Part shown: positions 1 through 9,532 of the stretch, piece by piece
Layout of the letters: every line of letters starts with the position of its first letter
Numbering within the stretch: the stretch's first letter is position 1
NCBI RefSeq assembly: GCF_003987335.1
Contig: NZ_PIPK01000007.1
Coordinates: forward strand, 62,001-126,000
Direction: 5' to 3'
DNA length: 64,000 bases
From: Aliidiomarina maris
Lineage (GTDB): Bacteria > Pseudomonadota > Gammaproteobacteria > Enterobacterales > Alteromonadaceae
The notes under the pieces: model-generated
What the model was told of the DNA's origin: nothing
What the model saw: only the letters and a program-made list of their open reading frames with translations
Databases searched by the model: none
Position numbers and translations under genes: made by a program

Positions 1-1233
1 TGCTAACTCAGCGGTGTCGACCGTTAACGTTGACGGGCTTTGGTTGGCGTGAGCCCGGGAATCTAAGTGCCTGGTAAGTTGCTGACAGCGCGCAACCAAT
101 AGTTTCAGCACTGAGGTTTCCACACTTAGTTCGCGGTAGCCACGCAATTTGTCTTTAACCCGTTGCCCGTAACTACGCCAGCTTTGCCAAGCGCCCCCCA
201 GAGTGGCGCCAAGTAAAGTGGCACCGCCCAAGGTGGTGCCCAACATCATCACGTCGATGCCAGCGCCGACAGCGGCACCGCCCGCCGCAACTTTGCTGGT
301 TTGAATACCGAAAGACTTCAAGCTGTGCGGGTTAAATAAGTCGTGTTGCCAACGGCCTTGGCTCAGTTGCAGTGCGTTAATATCGACGCTGTCAACGCTA
401 AAGCCATAGAGCTTAAACAGACTATTCGTTGCGTGTTGCTCACGCTGTCTGACCAATTGCTGAAGGTCGTTCACTTGCTGATTAAGCGCGTCAGCGTCTT
501 GTGTCGTGGTGTGTAAGCGCAGTGCGCTGCAATCGACGATAAGCTCAGCAATGATCTGGCTGGCGGCATGCTGGCGTTGGGTTCTGCGTTGCTGTATCTC
601 TTGTTGCCATGCGCTTAATAAAGCGCGGCGAGTTGGCAATAGGGTGGCTAAGTTGGCATAAATCAAGGCTTCGCCCTGGGCTTCTGGGGTAACGCTGTCA
701 AACGCGACCCAAGCGTGTAAATTGACATTTGCCAGCGCTTGTTGCCAGGCGCTTTGTTGACTCTCTGGGCTCGACGAAAAGTTAAGTATTGGGAGTAACG
801 GCCTTGCCGCCATACTCAGAATTGCCAGTTCGTCTTGAAACTTGGCCAACACAGGGTCGCGGGTGTCGATCACATATAGCCCGGCATCGCACTGCAAAAG
901 TTGGCGAATCACTTTAGCCTCTTGGGCATAACTTGCATCCGCTTCTGGGCTGGCCAGAAACTGTTGTAATAGCTTAGGACCATCGTGGCGCAGTTGCTGG
1001 CGCTGGGCTAAGTGCTGCAGATACTCGTACAGGCCGACCCCATCTTCTAATCCCGGGGTGTCATACCATTCCACCACTGAGGACTGCCATTCAACGCGCG
1101 CGACACTCACATCGCGCGTGGTGCTCGGCTGATCGCTGACCTGGCCAAAGGTTGCGTCACGCAATAGCGTGCGCAGCAACGAGGTTTTGCCAACGTTGGT
1201 ATGCCCGACAATGGCTAATTTAATGCTGTCCAC
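1..1233 (-). CDS. GTPase with C-terminal DUF3482-type region (3' end beyond window)
   Basis: Open reading frame read from the sequence; it runs off the left edge, so 411 codons are visible and the C-terminus is missing. The N-terminus is a small Ras-like GTPase domain with a P-loop GHTNVGKTS at residues 10-18 and a DTPG switch motif soon after. The middle is helical and Gln-rich. A Gly/Ala-rich hydrophobic stretch (around AAGGAAVGAGIDVM) suggests membrane association. A GTPase domain followed by such a region is the DUF3482 arrangement, usually next to a DUF2868 membrane protein, as here. The GTG start is chosen because the P-loop follows at once, an in-frame stop lies 27 nt upstream, and GGAG sits 11 nt before it. 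Cellular role is not established. Confidence 0.8.
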   Translation of the reverse strand, partial: MDSIKLAIVGHTNVGKTSLLRTLLRDATFGQVSDQPSTTRDVSVARVEWQSSVVEWYDTPGLEDGVGLYEYLQHLAQRQQLRHDGPKLLQQFLASPEADASYAQEAKVIRQLLQCDAGLYVIDTRDPVLAKFQDELAILSMAARPLLPILNFSSSPESQQSAWQQALANVNLHAWVAFDSVTPEAQGEALIYANLATLLPTRRALLSAWQQEIQQRRTQRQHAASQIIAELIVDCSALRLHTTTQDADALNQQVNDLQQLVRQREQHATNSLFKLYGFSVDSVDINALQLSQGRWQHDLFNPHSLKSFGIQTSKVAAGGAAVGAGIDVMMLGTTLGGATLLGATLGGAWQSWRSYGQRVKDKLRGYRELSVETSVLKLLVARCQQLTRHLDSRAHANQSPSTLTVDTAELA

Positions 1234-1281
1234 TTTGCTTTCAACTCCAATGTGCTTTCAACTCCAATGTGCGTTCAACTC
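1231..1281. repeat. Three tandem copies of a 17-bp unit across a gene junction
   Basis: On the minus strand the unit GAGTTGAACGCACATTG is followed by GAGTTGAAAGCACATTG and GAGTTGAAAGCAAAGTG (1 to 3 differences between copies). The array covers the last codons and stop of the DUF2868 gene and ends exactly on the GTG start of the GTPase gene. Each copy carries a GGAG or GAG that can act as ribosome-binding sequence, so the duplication also multiplied the Shine-Dalgarno. Confidence 0.85.
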
Positions 1282-2676
1282 CGTAACTGTCGCTACCCAA
1301 TTGTTATCCACGACTTGGAAAGATTCGATGTGTAACGGCGTGGGCACATGTTGGGTTAAATACTCGCGCCACATCTCAGTGCGCTGACTGCCAGTCTCAG
1401 GACGTGCGTTCACCAGTGCAATGTGTAGCTGCCTGCTCGACGCGCCCTGTTTTGTCAAACTCTGGATAAACCGTAAACTGCCGCGTTCAGGGGACAGCCG
1501 CGCATTGACCACCACCAATAAGGGGCGGTTTGGGCCTTGGGTTAGTATATTTAAAGCATGCTGGCGCTGCGCGCCACTGTTGACCAATTCGCAGTGCACC
1601 GCAGTGGGTTGCTGCTGCCAAGCGTGACGAAAGTTGGCATAGTCATCTTCTGGCCAATCTAAATAATAGACCAAGGCTACAGTCGAATTAACTGCTTGCG
1701 TGCTAGGTTGGCTCTTTCGTTGCGAGCTGGCTTGCATATGGAGTTCTGCTGGCGCTGGGTCCACCACACGCACCTGGCGTTGCTCAAAGGCCGGTAATAA
1801 CTCACTGTAACCGGGCAAGGTGGGGTTGATAGTGAGTGTGCCCACACGTTGGCGTAACCAAAGCTTACAACCCAGCCAGCAGAGTATACGTGGCGCGACA
1901 GCATAGAGCAGCACGCAGGTTAACAGCCACCAAGCCGTTTGTTGCGGGTTGAAACTGCCACCTTGCTCAATGTTTGGTGCACTGAGCCCAAACCACGCAG
2001 GCACTGTATGCAAGGTAGCAACCAGCATCTGAATGTGCTGCTCGCTAAGCAGCGTGGTAGGCCATGAAAACTGATAATCAGCGACTACAAAACGGACAAA
2101 CAGCGTCATCCAGGCTGCGCTTAACAGTGTCAGCCACATGCTATGGGCAATGGTTCCCAGACCCGGGCGAATTAGCCTCTGCTGTTGTATCAATTGGCTT
2201 AAGCCTAGCGCAGCATTGACGTGGACAGGGTTACGTAACTTTGACAGTAGGTGATGAAATCCCCAGCCAAGCGGTGAGCTGGCGCGATTACCGACAAGGT
2301 TGGCGATGCCCCACAGCACAATGAATAAGCCATTCACGACGATGAGCATGACGATGGCTTCTACCACACTGACGGCACCCGCTTGCTGCGGTGTCAGTGA
2401 AATAGCCAGCCCCACGCCGCTCAACCCGGCAAACAATAACAAGGCGATATAACTAACGCGTAACAGCATAGTGACATGACGAATGCCCTGATCAAATTGG
2501 TGTTGTTGCGCTAATTGCTCGGCACGGCGTTGTACAAAATGCTCGAAGTTGGAGGCGGTGCGCGCATGGCGAATAGCTTCGGCGTCGGCAAAAGGGCCTT
2601 GAGTCGCCTCAATGCGGCGAATAACAGCGGATGTCCAATGTGAAAGAAAATGCGAATGACTCTGTGCTTGCCCCAT
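1258..2676 (-). CDS. DUF2868-type membrane protein, partner of the GTPase
   Basis: Predicted 472-residue inner-membrane protein of unknown function. Four hydrophobic segments are visible at about residues 70-93, 104-128, 176-198 and 247-270, followed by a soluble C-terminal domain of about 200 residues that reads like an alpha/beta fold (strands such as VALVYYLDW and PLLVVVNARL). Pairing with a downstream DUF3482 GTPase is the usual context for DUF2868. I chose the ATG at 2676 (reading MGQAQSH), preceded by AAGG, over an upstream start that would add 35 residues and reach the region facing the tig promoter. It ends 24 nt before the GTPase start, so the two are almost certainly co-transcribed. 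Confidence 0.75.
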   Translation of the reverse strand: MGQAQSHSHFLSHWTSAVIRRIEATQGPFADAEAIRHARTASNFEHFVQRRAEQLAQQHQFDQGIRHVTMLLRVSYIALLLFAGLSGVGLAISLTPQQAGAVSVVEAIVMLIVVNGLFIVLWGIANLVGNRASSPLGWGFHHLLSKLRNPVHVNAALGLSQLIQQQRLIRPGLGTIAHSMWLTLLSAAWMTLFVRFVVADYQFSWPTTLLSEQHIQMLVATLHTVPAWFGLSAPNIEQGGSFNPQQTAWWLLTCVLLYAVAPRILCWLGCKLWLRQRVGTLTINPTLPGYSELLPAFEQRQVRVVDPAPAELHMQASSQRKSQPSTQAVNSTVALVYYLDWPEDDYANFRHAWQQQPTAVHCELVNSGAQRQHALNILTQGPNRPLLVVVNARLSPERGSLRFIQSLTKQGASSRQLHIALVNARPETGSQRTEMWREYLTQHVPTPLHIESFQVVDNNWVATVTELNAHWS

Positions 2677-2768
2677 GCCAGCCTTAAGTTGGTGCGTTTG
2701 CCAACAGTATGCAAGGCCGATATAAATTGTCAATTTAATCCAATTCACGAGAAATTTCCCTAGGGTTC

Positions 2769-2797
2769 TCGACGTACGCATTTGTGCTGGCTATAAT
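2769..2797 (+). promoter_or_regulatory. Sigma-70-type promoter for tig
   Basis: A perfect TATAAT at 2792-2797 is preceded, with a 17-nt spacer, by TCGACG (4 of 6 matches to TTGACA) at 2769-2774. This would give a leader of about 120 nt before tig. Confidence 0.5.
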
Positions 2798-2923
2798 GTC
2801 GCGTCAATTTTTAACGTGAGCTCATTTAAGCCACTCGTGAATGCTACTCGTGCTATTCGAGCCAGCGACTCGATTAAGCGACACGATGAGCAGCCATCCA
2901 GGTGATGTTGAGGTAGATTAGTA

Positions 2924-4228
2924 ATGCAGGTTTCCGTAGAAACAACACAAGGTTTAGAGCGTCGCGCGACAATTGTTGTGCCGGCTGAAAAGATCGATAA
3001 CGAAGTCAAAAAACAGGTCCAGCAGGAAGCTCGTCGTGCGCGCATTGATGGTTTCCGCCCTGGCAAAGTGCCTGTGAGCGTGATTGAAAAGCGTTTTGGC
3101 CAAGCTATCCGTCAAGATGTTGCCATGCAAGCGATGCAGCAACAGTACATTGAAGCGATGATTCAGGAAAAGTTGAACCCTGCTGGCGCGCCAAAATTCG
3201 AACCAAAAACCATGGAAAAAGGTAAAGACCTTGAGTTCGTGGCTATTTTCGAAGTCTATCCAGAAGTGGAATTGAAAGACTTAGAAAAAGTTGAAGTCGA
3301 AAAACCAGTTGCGGAAGTAACTGAAGGCGACGTTGACAACATGCTGGAAACATTGCGCAAGCAACACGCTGGCTGGAAAGAAGTTAAGCGTGCAGCAAAA
3401 GACAGCGACCGTGTCGTGATTGATTTTGCTGGCAGCATCGACGGCGAAGCCTTTGACGGTGGTAAAGCGTCTGACTTCGCACTTGAAATGGGACAGGGTC
3501 GTATGATCCCTGGCTTCGAAGAAGGTATCGCAGGCATGAAAGCTGGCGAAGAAAAAACTATCGAAGTCACGTTCCCTGAAGAGTACCACGCTGAAAACCT
3601 GAAAGGTAAAAAGGCAGAGTTTGCTATCACTTTGAAGAAAGTTGAAGAGCAAGAATTGCCAGAATTGACTGCCGAGTTCGTTGAGCAGTTCGGTATCACT
3701 GAAGGCGGTGTCGACGCACTACGCGCAGAAGTGAAAAAGAACATGGCTCGCGAATTAAAAGGTGCAGTGAATAACAAAGTAAAGCAGCAAGTGATTAAAG
3801 GCTTGTTAGCTGCAAATACTGACGTGCCAGTGCCGTCAGCATTGAAAGAGCAAGAAGTGAACGCATTGCGTCAGCAAGCGTTACAGCGTTTCGGTAACAA
3901 CGCGAAGAACATGCCTGAATTGCCAGCTGAGTTATTCGAAGAGCAAGCTAAAGAGCGTGCTCAAGTCGGTATCTTATTAGGTGAAGTGATTCGCGGCAAT
4001 GAGCTTAAAGTTGACGATGCTAAGGTGAAAGATTTGATCGAAACCACTGCATCTGCGTATGAAGATCCGCAAGAAGTGATCGAATACTACAACAGCAACC
4101 AAGAGTTGATGCAGCAAGTTCGCAACATGGCGCTAGAAGAGCAAGCAATTGAGCTGATTCTAGAAAAAGCCAAGGTGACTGAGAAGCCAATGAGCTTCGA
4201 TGACGTGATGAACCCACCACAGCAATAA
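2924..4228 (+). CDS. tig: Trigger factor (ribosome-associated chaperone and prolyl isomerase)
   Basis: Binds the ribosome near the exit tunnel and shields nascent chains. The 434-residue length is normal. The N-terminal ribosome-binding domain contains the signature loop GFRPGKVP at about residues 44-51. An FKBP-type isomerase domain follows at about 150-245 ([17 protein letters not shown], then GMIPGFE-like [14 protein letters not shown]), then a helical C-terminal substrate cradle. It starts the tig-clpP-clpX-lon order, conserved in gammaproteobacteria, which couples folding to ATP-dependent proteolysis. ATG start; upstream AGGT gives a weak ribosome-binding site. Confidence 0.97.
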   Translation: MQVSVETTQGLERRATIVVPAEKIDNEVKKQVQQEARRARIDGFRPGKVPVSVIEKRFGQAIRQDVAMQAMQQQYIEAMIQEKLNPAGAPKFEPKTMEKGKDLEFVAIFEVYPEVELKDLEKVEVEKPVAEVTEGDVDNMLETLRKQHAGWKEVKRAAKDSDRVVIDFAGSIDGEAFDGGKASDFALEMGQGRMIPGFEEGIAGMKAGEEKTIEVTFPEEYHAENLKGKKAEFAITLKKVEEQELPELTAEFVEQFGITEGGVDALRAEVKKNMARELKGAVNNKVKQQVIKGLLAANTDVPVPSALKEQEVNALRQQALQRFGNNAKNMPELPAELFEEQAKERAQVGILLGEVIRGNELKVDDAKVKDLIETTASAYEDPQEVIEYYNSNQELMQQVRNMALEEQAIELILEKAKVTEKPMSFDDVMNPPQQ

Positions 4229-4257
4229 TTATTGCTGATTGAGTTCACAATTGCTTT

Positions 4258-4292
4258 AATGGCTCGGGTGGGTAACACTCGAGCCATTTTCA
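4258..4292 (+). terminator. tig-clpP intercistronic hairpin
   Basis: AATGGCTCG (4258-4266) pairs with CGAGCCATT (4280-4288). The stem can extend through one G-T pair and GTG/CAC to 13 bp with a GGTAA loop. Only a short TTTTC follows, so it may be a leaky terminator or a processing/stability hairpin that sets the tig to clpP ratio. Confidence 0.55.
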
Positions 4293-4311
4293 TTAAGGAG
4301 CTTTAGCTTTT

Positions 4312-4929
4312 ATGCAAAACACAACACCCGACCCAATGGCGGCATTAGTGCCAATGGTGATAGAACAAACCTCAAAAGGTGAGCGCTCATTTGATATCTA
4401 TTCGCGCTTATTAAAAGAGGGTGTAATTTTTATGGTGGGCCAAGTGGAAGAACATATGGCGAACCTAATTGTCGCGCAAATGTTGTTTCTTGAGTCTGAA
4501 AACCCAGATAAAGACATCAGCCTTTATATCAACTCACCGGGTGGCTCAGTGACTGCGGGGATGGCTATCTACGACACCATGCAGTTTATTAAAAATGACG
4601 TGAGTACGGTTTGTATTGGCCAAGCGGCTAGTATGGGTGCATTTTTATTAGCCGGTGGCGCTAAAGGTAAGCGCTATTGTTTGCCGAACTCGCGGGTCAT
4701 GATTCATCAACCGTTAGGTGGCTTCCAAGGCCAAGCGTCAGATATTGAAATTCACGCCAAAGAGATTTTGTATATCAAAGATAAGTTAAATCGTATTTTA
4801 GCTGAGCACACTGGACAGGACGTCGAGCGTGTCGCACGTGACACCGACCGCGATAATTTTATGAGTGCACAAAACGCAGTGGATTATGGTATTGTGGATT
4901 CAGTGCTGACCCACCGTGGTCAAAAGTAA
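4312..4929 (+). CDS. clpP: ATP-dependent Clp protease proteolytic subunit
   Basis: Serine peptidase forming the 14-mer degradation chamber used by ClpX and ClpA. The catalytic triad is visible: Ser107 in GQAASMGAF, His132 in MIHQPLGG and Asp181 in DTDRDNF, each four below the E. coli precursor numbering. The 205-residue length and short N-terminal propeptide are normal. ATG start with AAGGAG upstream. clpX follows after 32 nt, which indicates co-expression of protease and unfoldase. Confidence 0.98.
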   Translation: MQNTTPDPMAALVPMVIEQTSKGERSFDIYSRLLKEGVIFMVGQVEEHMANLIVAQMLFLESENPDKDISLYINSPGGSVTAGMAIYDTMQFIKNDVSTVCIGQAASMGAFLLAGGAKGKRYCLPNSRVMIHQPLGGFQGQASDIEIHAKEILYIKDKLNRILAEHTGQDVERVARDTDRDNFMSAQNAVDYGIVDSVLTHRGQK

Positions 4930-4961
4930 GCAGTAAACAGCACCCAGCGCTGGAGAGTTAG

Positions 4962-6239
4962 ATGACAGACAAAACAAGTGGCAGCGACAAAGACGGTAAA
5001 GCACTTTACTGTACTTTTTGTGGTAAAAGCCAGCATGAAGTGCGCAAGTTAATCGCCGGCCCTTCGGTGTTTATTTGCGACGAGTGCGTGGATTTATGCA
5101 ACGACATTTTGCGTGAAGAAATTAAAGAAATAGCGCCACAGCGTGATGAAGACGATGTGCCTACGCCGCACGATATTCGTCAGCATTTGGATGACTATGT
5201 CATTGGCCAAGATCGCGCCAAGCGTGTGTTGGCAGTAGCGGTTTACAACCATTATAAGCGCTTGTCGAATGCAGGCGTTTATAACGATGTTGAGCTGGGT
5301 AAAAGTAATATTTTGCTAATAGGTCCTACTGGTAGTGGTAAAACCTTATTGGCAGAAACCTTAGCCCGCTTCCTGGATGTGCCATTTACGATGGCCGATG
5401 CAACCACGCTAACCGAAGCCGGTTACGTGGGTGAAGACGTTGAAAACATCATCCAAAAGCTGCTGCAAAAGTGTGATTACGACCCGAAAAAAGCAGAGCG
5501 TGGCATTGTCTATATTGATGAAATCGACAAGATTTCACGCAAGTCTGATAACCCGTCGATCACGCGTGATGTGTCGGGTGAAGGCGTGCAGCAAGCGTTG
5601 TTGAAGTTGATTGAAGGCACGATTGCCTCGGTACCGCCGCAAGGTGGTCGTAAGCATCCACAACAAGAATTCTTGCAAGTTGATACGTCAAAAATCTTGT
5701 TTGTGTGTGGTGGTGCGTTCTCTGGTCTGGATAAAGTCATCGAACAGCGTTTAGCTGTGGGCTCAGGTATTGGTTTTGCGGCGGAAGTAAAAGCCAAAAA
5801 AGACAAGCCAAGCGGTGATGTGCTGGCTCAAGTTGAGCCGGAAGACTTAGTCAAATATGGTCTTATTCCAGAGTTCATCGGACGCTTGCCTGTAGTTGCC
5901 AGCTTAAATGAGCTAGATGAAGACGCGCTAGTGCAAATTTTAAGTGAGCCGAAAAACTCATTAACCAAACAATATTCGGCATTATTGTCGATGGAAGACG
6001 TTGAACTTGAGTTCCGTGACGACGCGCTACGTGCCATAGCACGCAAAGCTTTGTCGCGTAATACGGGTGCACGTGGCTTACGCTCTATTGTTGAAGACGT
6101 TTTACTTGGCACTATGTATGACTTACCGTCGTCAGACGGGGTAAGCAAAGTGGTGATCGATGAAACGGTTATAAACGGCGAATCTGACCCGATTTTAATT
6201 TACGGGAAGAAGAAAGACGCCAAAGCTTCAGGCGAATAA
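4962..6239 (+). CDS. clpX: ATP-dependent Clp protease ATP-binding subunit
   Basis: AAA+ unfoldase that recognises tagged substrates and feeds them to ClpP. An N-terminal zinc-binding domain uses Cys17, Cys20, Cys39 and Cys42. Walker A GPTGSGKT is at 121-128, the GYVG pore loop at 154-157, Walker B around 182-189 (DEID), the RKH loop at 230-232, and the IGF loop that docks on ClpP at 270-272. All elements needed for a working ClpXP are present. Length (425) is normal. A Shine-Dalgarno GGAGAG precedes the ATG. Confidence 0.98.
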   Translation: MTDKTSGSDKDGKALYCTFCGKSQHEVRKLIAGPSVFICDECVDLCNDILREEIKEIAPQRDEDDVPTPHDIRQHLDDYVIGQDRAKRVLAVAVYNHYKRLSNAGVYNDVELGKSNILLIGPTGSGKTLLAETLARFLDVPFTMADATTLTEAGYVGEDVENIIQKLLQKCDYDPKKAERGIVYIDEIDKISRKSDNPSITRDVSGEGVQQALLKLIEGTIASVPPQGGRKHPQQEFLQVDTSKILFVCGGAFSGLDKVIEQRLAVGSGIGFAAEVKAKKDKPSGDVLAQVEPEDLVKYGLIPEFIGRLPVVASLNELDEDALVQILSEPKNSLTKQYSALLSMEDVELEFRDDALRAIARKALSRNTGARGLRSIVEDVLLGTMYDLPSSDGVSKVVIDETVINGESDPILIYGKKKDAKASGE

Positions 6240-6265
6240 GTTGAAAAAAGCATCACTTAACTCAA

Positions 6266-6294
6266 AAAAAGGGCCATTTAGGCCCTTTTTTTTT
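6266..6294 (+). terminator. Rho-independent terminator after clpX
   Basis: GGGCC (6271-6275), loop ATTTA, GGCCC (6281-6285), then nine T. The A-run before the stem is complementary to the T-run. Confidence 0.9.
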
Positions 6295-6301
6295 GCTTCC
6301 T

Positions 6302-6330
6302 ATTGAACTTTCGCGCGAAGCCCGCATATT
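6302..6330 (+). promoter_or_regulatory. Candidate sigma-32 (heat-shock) promoter of lon
   Basis: ATTGAA (6302-6307), a 13-nt spacer, then CCCGCATATT (6321-6330) resembles the CTTGAA / CCCCATnT heat-shock consensus with one mismatch in each half. It lies just after the clpX terminator and about 40 nt before the lon start; lon is a classic heat-shock gene. Confidence 0.5.
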
Positions 6331-6369
6331 TAAGCATAGAGATTTTCTTTTGCGCCAATGGAGATAAAA

Positions 6370-8736
6370 ATGACAGATACAAGCAACGAGCGCTTTAGCA
6401 TACCCGTGTTGCCGTTACGCGACGTCGTGGTGTACCCACATATGGTAATTCCATTATTCGTGGGTCGGGAAAAGTCAATTCGTTGTCTTGATGAGGCCAT
6501 GGACAATGACAAGCAAGTGTTCTTAGTGGCGCAAAAAGATGCCGGTGTCGACGAACCGAGCAGTGATGATATTTATCAGGTGGGGGCAGTTGCCACCATC
6601 TTACAAATGCTTAAGCTACCAGACGGCACGGTCAAAGTGTTGGTCGAGGGTAAACAACGCGGCAAGCTGGTCGAGTATGAGCAAAGCGAGCCATTTTTCC
6701 GTGCACAGGTTGAGTACTTAGACTCTCAGCCATTGGACGACAAAGAAGAAGAAGTGTTGGTACGTTCAGCCATGAACCAGTTTGAAGGGTACGTGAAGCT
6801 GAATAAGAAAATTCCTCCTGAGGTGATTACGTCATTACAGGGTATTGATGATGCAGATCGCCTGGCGGACACCATGGCCGCTCACATGCCGCTTAAGCTG
6901 GCAGATAAGCAACATGCCTTAGAAATTATTGACATACGCGAGCGCGTTGAACATTTGATGGCGATGATGGAAGGCGAGATTGATATCTTGCAAGTGGAAA
7001 AGAAAATCCGTAGTCGCGTTAAGCAGCAAATGGAAAAGAGCCAGCGCGAGTATTATTTGAATGAGCAGATGAAAGCCATTCAAAAAGAGCTGGGCGAGAG
7101 CGAAGATGGTGTTGATGAATTTGAGCAGTTAGAGCAAAAAATTGAAGCTGCACAAATGCCTGATGAAGCGCGCGATAAGACTAAAGCCGAGCTACAAAAG
7201 CTGAAAATGATGTCGCCGATGTCCGCTGAAGCGACAGTAGTACGTGGTTATATTGACTGGATGGTGTCGATTCCATGGAAGAAGCGCTCGCGGGTGAAAA
7301 AAGACTTAGCTAAAGCGGAAGAGATTTTAGATGCGGATCACTTTGGTTTAGAAAAAGTCAAAGAGCGTATTATTGAATATTTAGCGGTGCAACAACGTAC
7401 CAGTAAAGTCAAAGGCGCAATTTTGTGCTTAGTAGGTCCTCCAGGTGTGGGTAAAACCTCGTTAGGTCAGTCGATTGCGAAAGCCACAGGGCGCAAATAT
7501 GTGCGCATGGCCTTAGGCGGCGTGCGTGACGAAGCGGAAATTCGTGGTCATCGCCGCACCTATATTGGCTCAATGCCGGGTAAGCTGATTCAAAAGATGT
7601 CAAAAGTAGGCGTGCGCAACCCGCTATTTCTACTCGATGAAATCGACAAGATGTCATCGGACATGCGCGGCGACCCTTCATCGGCCTTACTTGAAGTGCT
7701 TGACCCTGAGCAGAACAGTAATTTCAACGACCATTATCTGGAAGTTGACTACGACTTGTCGGACGTCATGTTTGTGGCGACTTCGAATAGCATGAATATT
7801 CCAGGCCCGCTATTAGACCGGATGGAAGTCATTCGGTTGTCAGGTTATACCGAAGACGAGAAGCTTAACATTGCGAAGCGTCATTTGCTGGAAAAGCAAA
7901 TGGAACGTAATGGCTTGCGCAAGAACGAGTTAACGATTAAAGACGACGCTATTATTGGCATCATTCGTTACTACACACGTGAAGCTGGGGTACGTAACTT
8001 AGAACGTGAAATTTCAAAGCTTTGCCGCAAAGCAGTGCGTAATATCTTGATCAATAAGAAAATCAAGTCGATTACGATTACCGCCAAAGACCTTGAAGAT
8101 TACCTCGGTGTGCAGCGCTTTGATTACGGTAAAGCCGAAGAAAGCAACCAGATTGGTCAAGTAACAGGCTTGGCTTGGACACAAGTGGGCGGCGATTTAC
8201 TTACCATTGAAGCGACCAGTGTATCGGGTAAAGGTAAGACGACTTTCACCGGCTCACTCGGCGATGTCATGAAAGAATCTATCAGTACCGCGATGACGGT
8301 CGTGCGTAGTCGCGCGGACAAGCTTGGTATCGCAGATGACTTCCACGAGAAGCGCGATATTCATGTGCACGTACCGGAAGGTGCTACGCCGAAAGATGGC
8401 CCGAGCGCTGGTATTGCCATGGTAACCGCTTTGGTGTCATCACTGACCTCGAACCCAGTACGTGCTGACGTTGCGATGACCGGTGAAATTACCTTGCGTG
8501 GTGAAGTGCTTGCCATTGGTGGTTTGAAGGAGAAACTTTTAGCCGCCCACCGTGGTGGGATTAAACGAGTGTTGATTCCGAAGGACAACGAGCGCGATTT
8601 AAAAGAGATTCCAGAGAACATTAAAGGTGATCTTGAGATTCACCCAGTGCAGTGGATTGATGAAGTTTTGCACTTAGCATTGGCGCAAGACCCGGTAAAA
8701 ACGGTTAAAACAGGCGCTGGGCGGAAGAAAAAATAG
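6370..8736 (+). CDS. lon: ATP-dependent protease Lon
   Basis: Homo-oligomeric AAA+ serine protease that removes misfolded and regulatory proteins. The N-domain begins [15 protein letters not shown]; Walker A GPPGVGKT is at 356-363, and the protease domain has Ser679 (in [10 protein letters not shown]) and Lys722 (in GGLKEKLLA). I start at the ATG at 6370, preceded by GGAGAT, rather than the ATG four codons upstream. With this choice (788 residues) the catalytic Ser/Lys numbers equal those of E. coli Lon. It has its own terminator-flanked transcription unit. Confidence 0.97.
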   Translation: MTDTSNERFSIPVLPLRDVVVYPHMVIPLFVGREKSIRCLDEAMDNDKQVFLVAQKDAGVDEPSSDDIYQVGAVATILQMLKLPDGTVKVLVEGKQRGKLVEYEQSEPFFRAQVEYLDSQPLDDKEEEVLVRSAMNQFEGYVKLNKKIPPEVITSLQGIDDADRLADTMAAHMPLKLADKQHALEIIDIRERVEHLMAMMEGEIDILQVEKKIRSRVKQQMEKSQREYYLNEQMKAIQKELGESEDGVDEFEQLEQKIEAAQMPDEARDKTKAELQKLKMMSPMSAEATVVRGYIDWMVSIPWKKRSRVKKDLAKAEEILDADHFGLEKVKERIIEYLAVQQRTSKVKGAILCLVGPPGVGKTSLGQSIAKATGRKYVRMALGGVRDEAEIRGHRRTYIGSMPGKLIQKMSKVGVRNPLFLLDEIDKMSSDMRGDPSSALLEVLDPEQNSNFNDHYLEVDYDLSDVMFVATSNSMNIPGPLLDRMEVIRLSGYTEDEKLNIAKRHLLEKQMERNGLRKNELTIKDDAIIGIIRYYTREAGVRNLEREISKLCRKAVRNILINKKIKSITITAKDLEDYLGVQRFDYGKAEESNQIGQVTGLAWTQVGGDLLTIEATSVSGKGKTTFTGSLGDVMKESISTAMTVVRSRADKLGIADDFHEKRDIHVHVPEGATPKDGPSAGIAMVTALVSSLTSNPVRADVAMTGEITLRGEVLAIGGLKEKLLAAHRGGIKRVLIPKDNERDLKEIPENIKGDLEIHPVQWIDEVLHLALAQDPVKTVKTGAGRKKK

Positions 8737-8890
8737 CCGCCCAGGCTAAATTTGCAGAAAAATTTGTTAAAAATGCTGAAAAAGGCTTTTCATACGCAAC
8801 GACTGTGATAGCCTAGTGAAAGTTACTCCAGCCCTTGCTGAGCAAGGTACAGAGGACTTTCGCAAATACTTTAGTCTAAGAACATTTACC

Positions 8891-8919
8891 TTGAACTAAA
8901 GATATAAGCTTGTTATAAA
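8891..8919 (+). promoter_or_regulatory. Sigma-70-type promoter of hupB
   Basis: TTGAAC (8891-8896), a 17-nt spacer and TATAAA (8914-8919), about 65 nt before the HU start. The 247-nt gap after lon holds no convincing ORF; this is the only clear promoter in it. Confidence 0.5.
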
Positions 8920-8983
8920 CTTTTCTGGCCCATGTAAGATGGTTCCATGGAACTCCATAATAACAATGTAAGGGGATGATACT

Positions 8984-9256
8984 GTGAACAAGTCTCAGCT
9001 AATTGACAAAATTGCAGCAGATGCTGAACTCTCAAAAGCGGCTGCAGGTCGTGCTTTGGACTCAATGATCGATGCAGTAACAGAAGCTTTGAAAAACGAT
9101 GACCAAGTAGCTTTGGTAGGCTTCGGTACTTTTAGCGTTCGTGAGCGTTCTGCGCGCACTGGCCGTAACCCGCAAACTGGTGAAACTATCCAGATTTCTG
9201 CAGCTAAAGTGCCTTCTTTTAAAGCTGGTAAAGCGCTAAAAGACGCCGTTAACTAA
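8984..9256 (+). CDS. hupB: DNA-binding protein HU-beta
   Basis: Nucleoid protein that bends DNA as a dimer. The 90-residue chain has the HU fold: helical N-terminus [11 protein letters not shown], the [19 protein letters not shown] beta-arm region with the conserved GRNPQTGE tip, and C-terminal [11 protein letters not shown]. Position between lon and ppiD is the conserved hupB locus. GTG start, preceded by AAGGGG. The beginning of a tRNA lies 53 nt after the stop. Confidence 0.97.
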   Translation: MNKSQLIDKIAADAELSKAAAGRALDSMIDAVTEALKNDDQVALVGFGTFSVRERSARTGRNPQTGETIQISAAKVPSFKAGKALKDAVN

Positions 9257-9279
9257 GCGATTGCAAAACAAAGAGTGTT

Positions 9280-9307
9280 AAAGGCACCCAATAGGGTGCT
9301 TTTAATT
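9280..9307 (+). terminator. Hairpin between hupB and tRNA-Asp
   Basis: GCACCC (9284-9289), loop AATA, GGGTGC (9294-9299), followed by TTTTAATTT. It ends one base before the mature tRNA-Asp, leaving no room for a separate tRNA promoter; it is either a leaky terminator or a processing hairpin. Confidence 0.6.
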
Positions 9308-9308
9308 T

Positions 9309-9385
9309 GGAGTGGTAGTTCAGTTGGTTAGAATACCGGCCTGTCACGCCGGGGGTCGCGGGTTCGAGTCCCGTCCACTCCGCCA
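9309..9385 (+). tRNA. tRNA-Asp (GTC)
   Basis: 77-nt cloverleaf with acceptor stem GGAGTGG/CCACTCC, D-loop AGTTCAGTTGGTTAGA, anticodon GTC at 9343-9345, T-loop GGTTCGAGTCC and an encoded GCCA end. Single copy here, downstream of hupB and most likely cut from its transcript. Confidence 0.97.
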
Positions 9386-9452
9386 ATTTTGTTAGCTAAA
9401 ATTCCACCTGTCTTGGTAATTATGTTAGTATCGGGACTAGGTGGCGAAAGAG

Positions 9453-9481
9453 AAGCGCACCCAACCCGGTGCGCTTTTTTT
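9453..9481 (+). terminator. Terminator after tRNA-Asp
   Basis: AAGCGCACC (9453-9461), loop CAACCC, GGTGCGCTT (9468-9476) and a T-run. An additional imperfect hairpin (CCACCTGTC at 9404-9412 with GAC-T-AGGTGG at 9435-9444) lies between the tRNA and this terminator. Confidence 0.85.
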
Positions 9482-9532
9482 ATAGCCTGAATATACGTCA
9501 ACAGTGATATCAACTGATTAAGAGACTGGATT

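Noticed and set aside
1231..1281. Short tandem array as CRISPR
   Set aside because: The units are directly adjacent with no spacers; the same holds for the array at 22195-22230.
3256..3777. 173-codon minus-strand ORF inside tig
   Set aside because: Entirely inside a well-supported gene, no ribosome-binding site, no recognisable domain.
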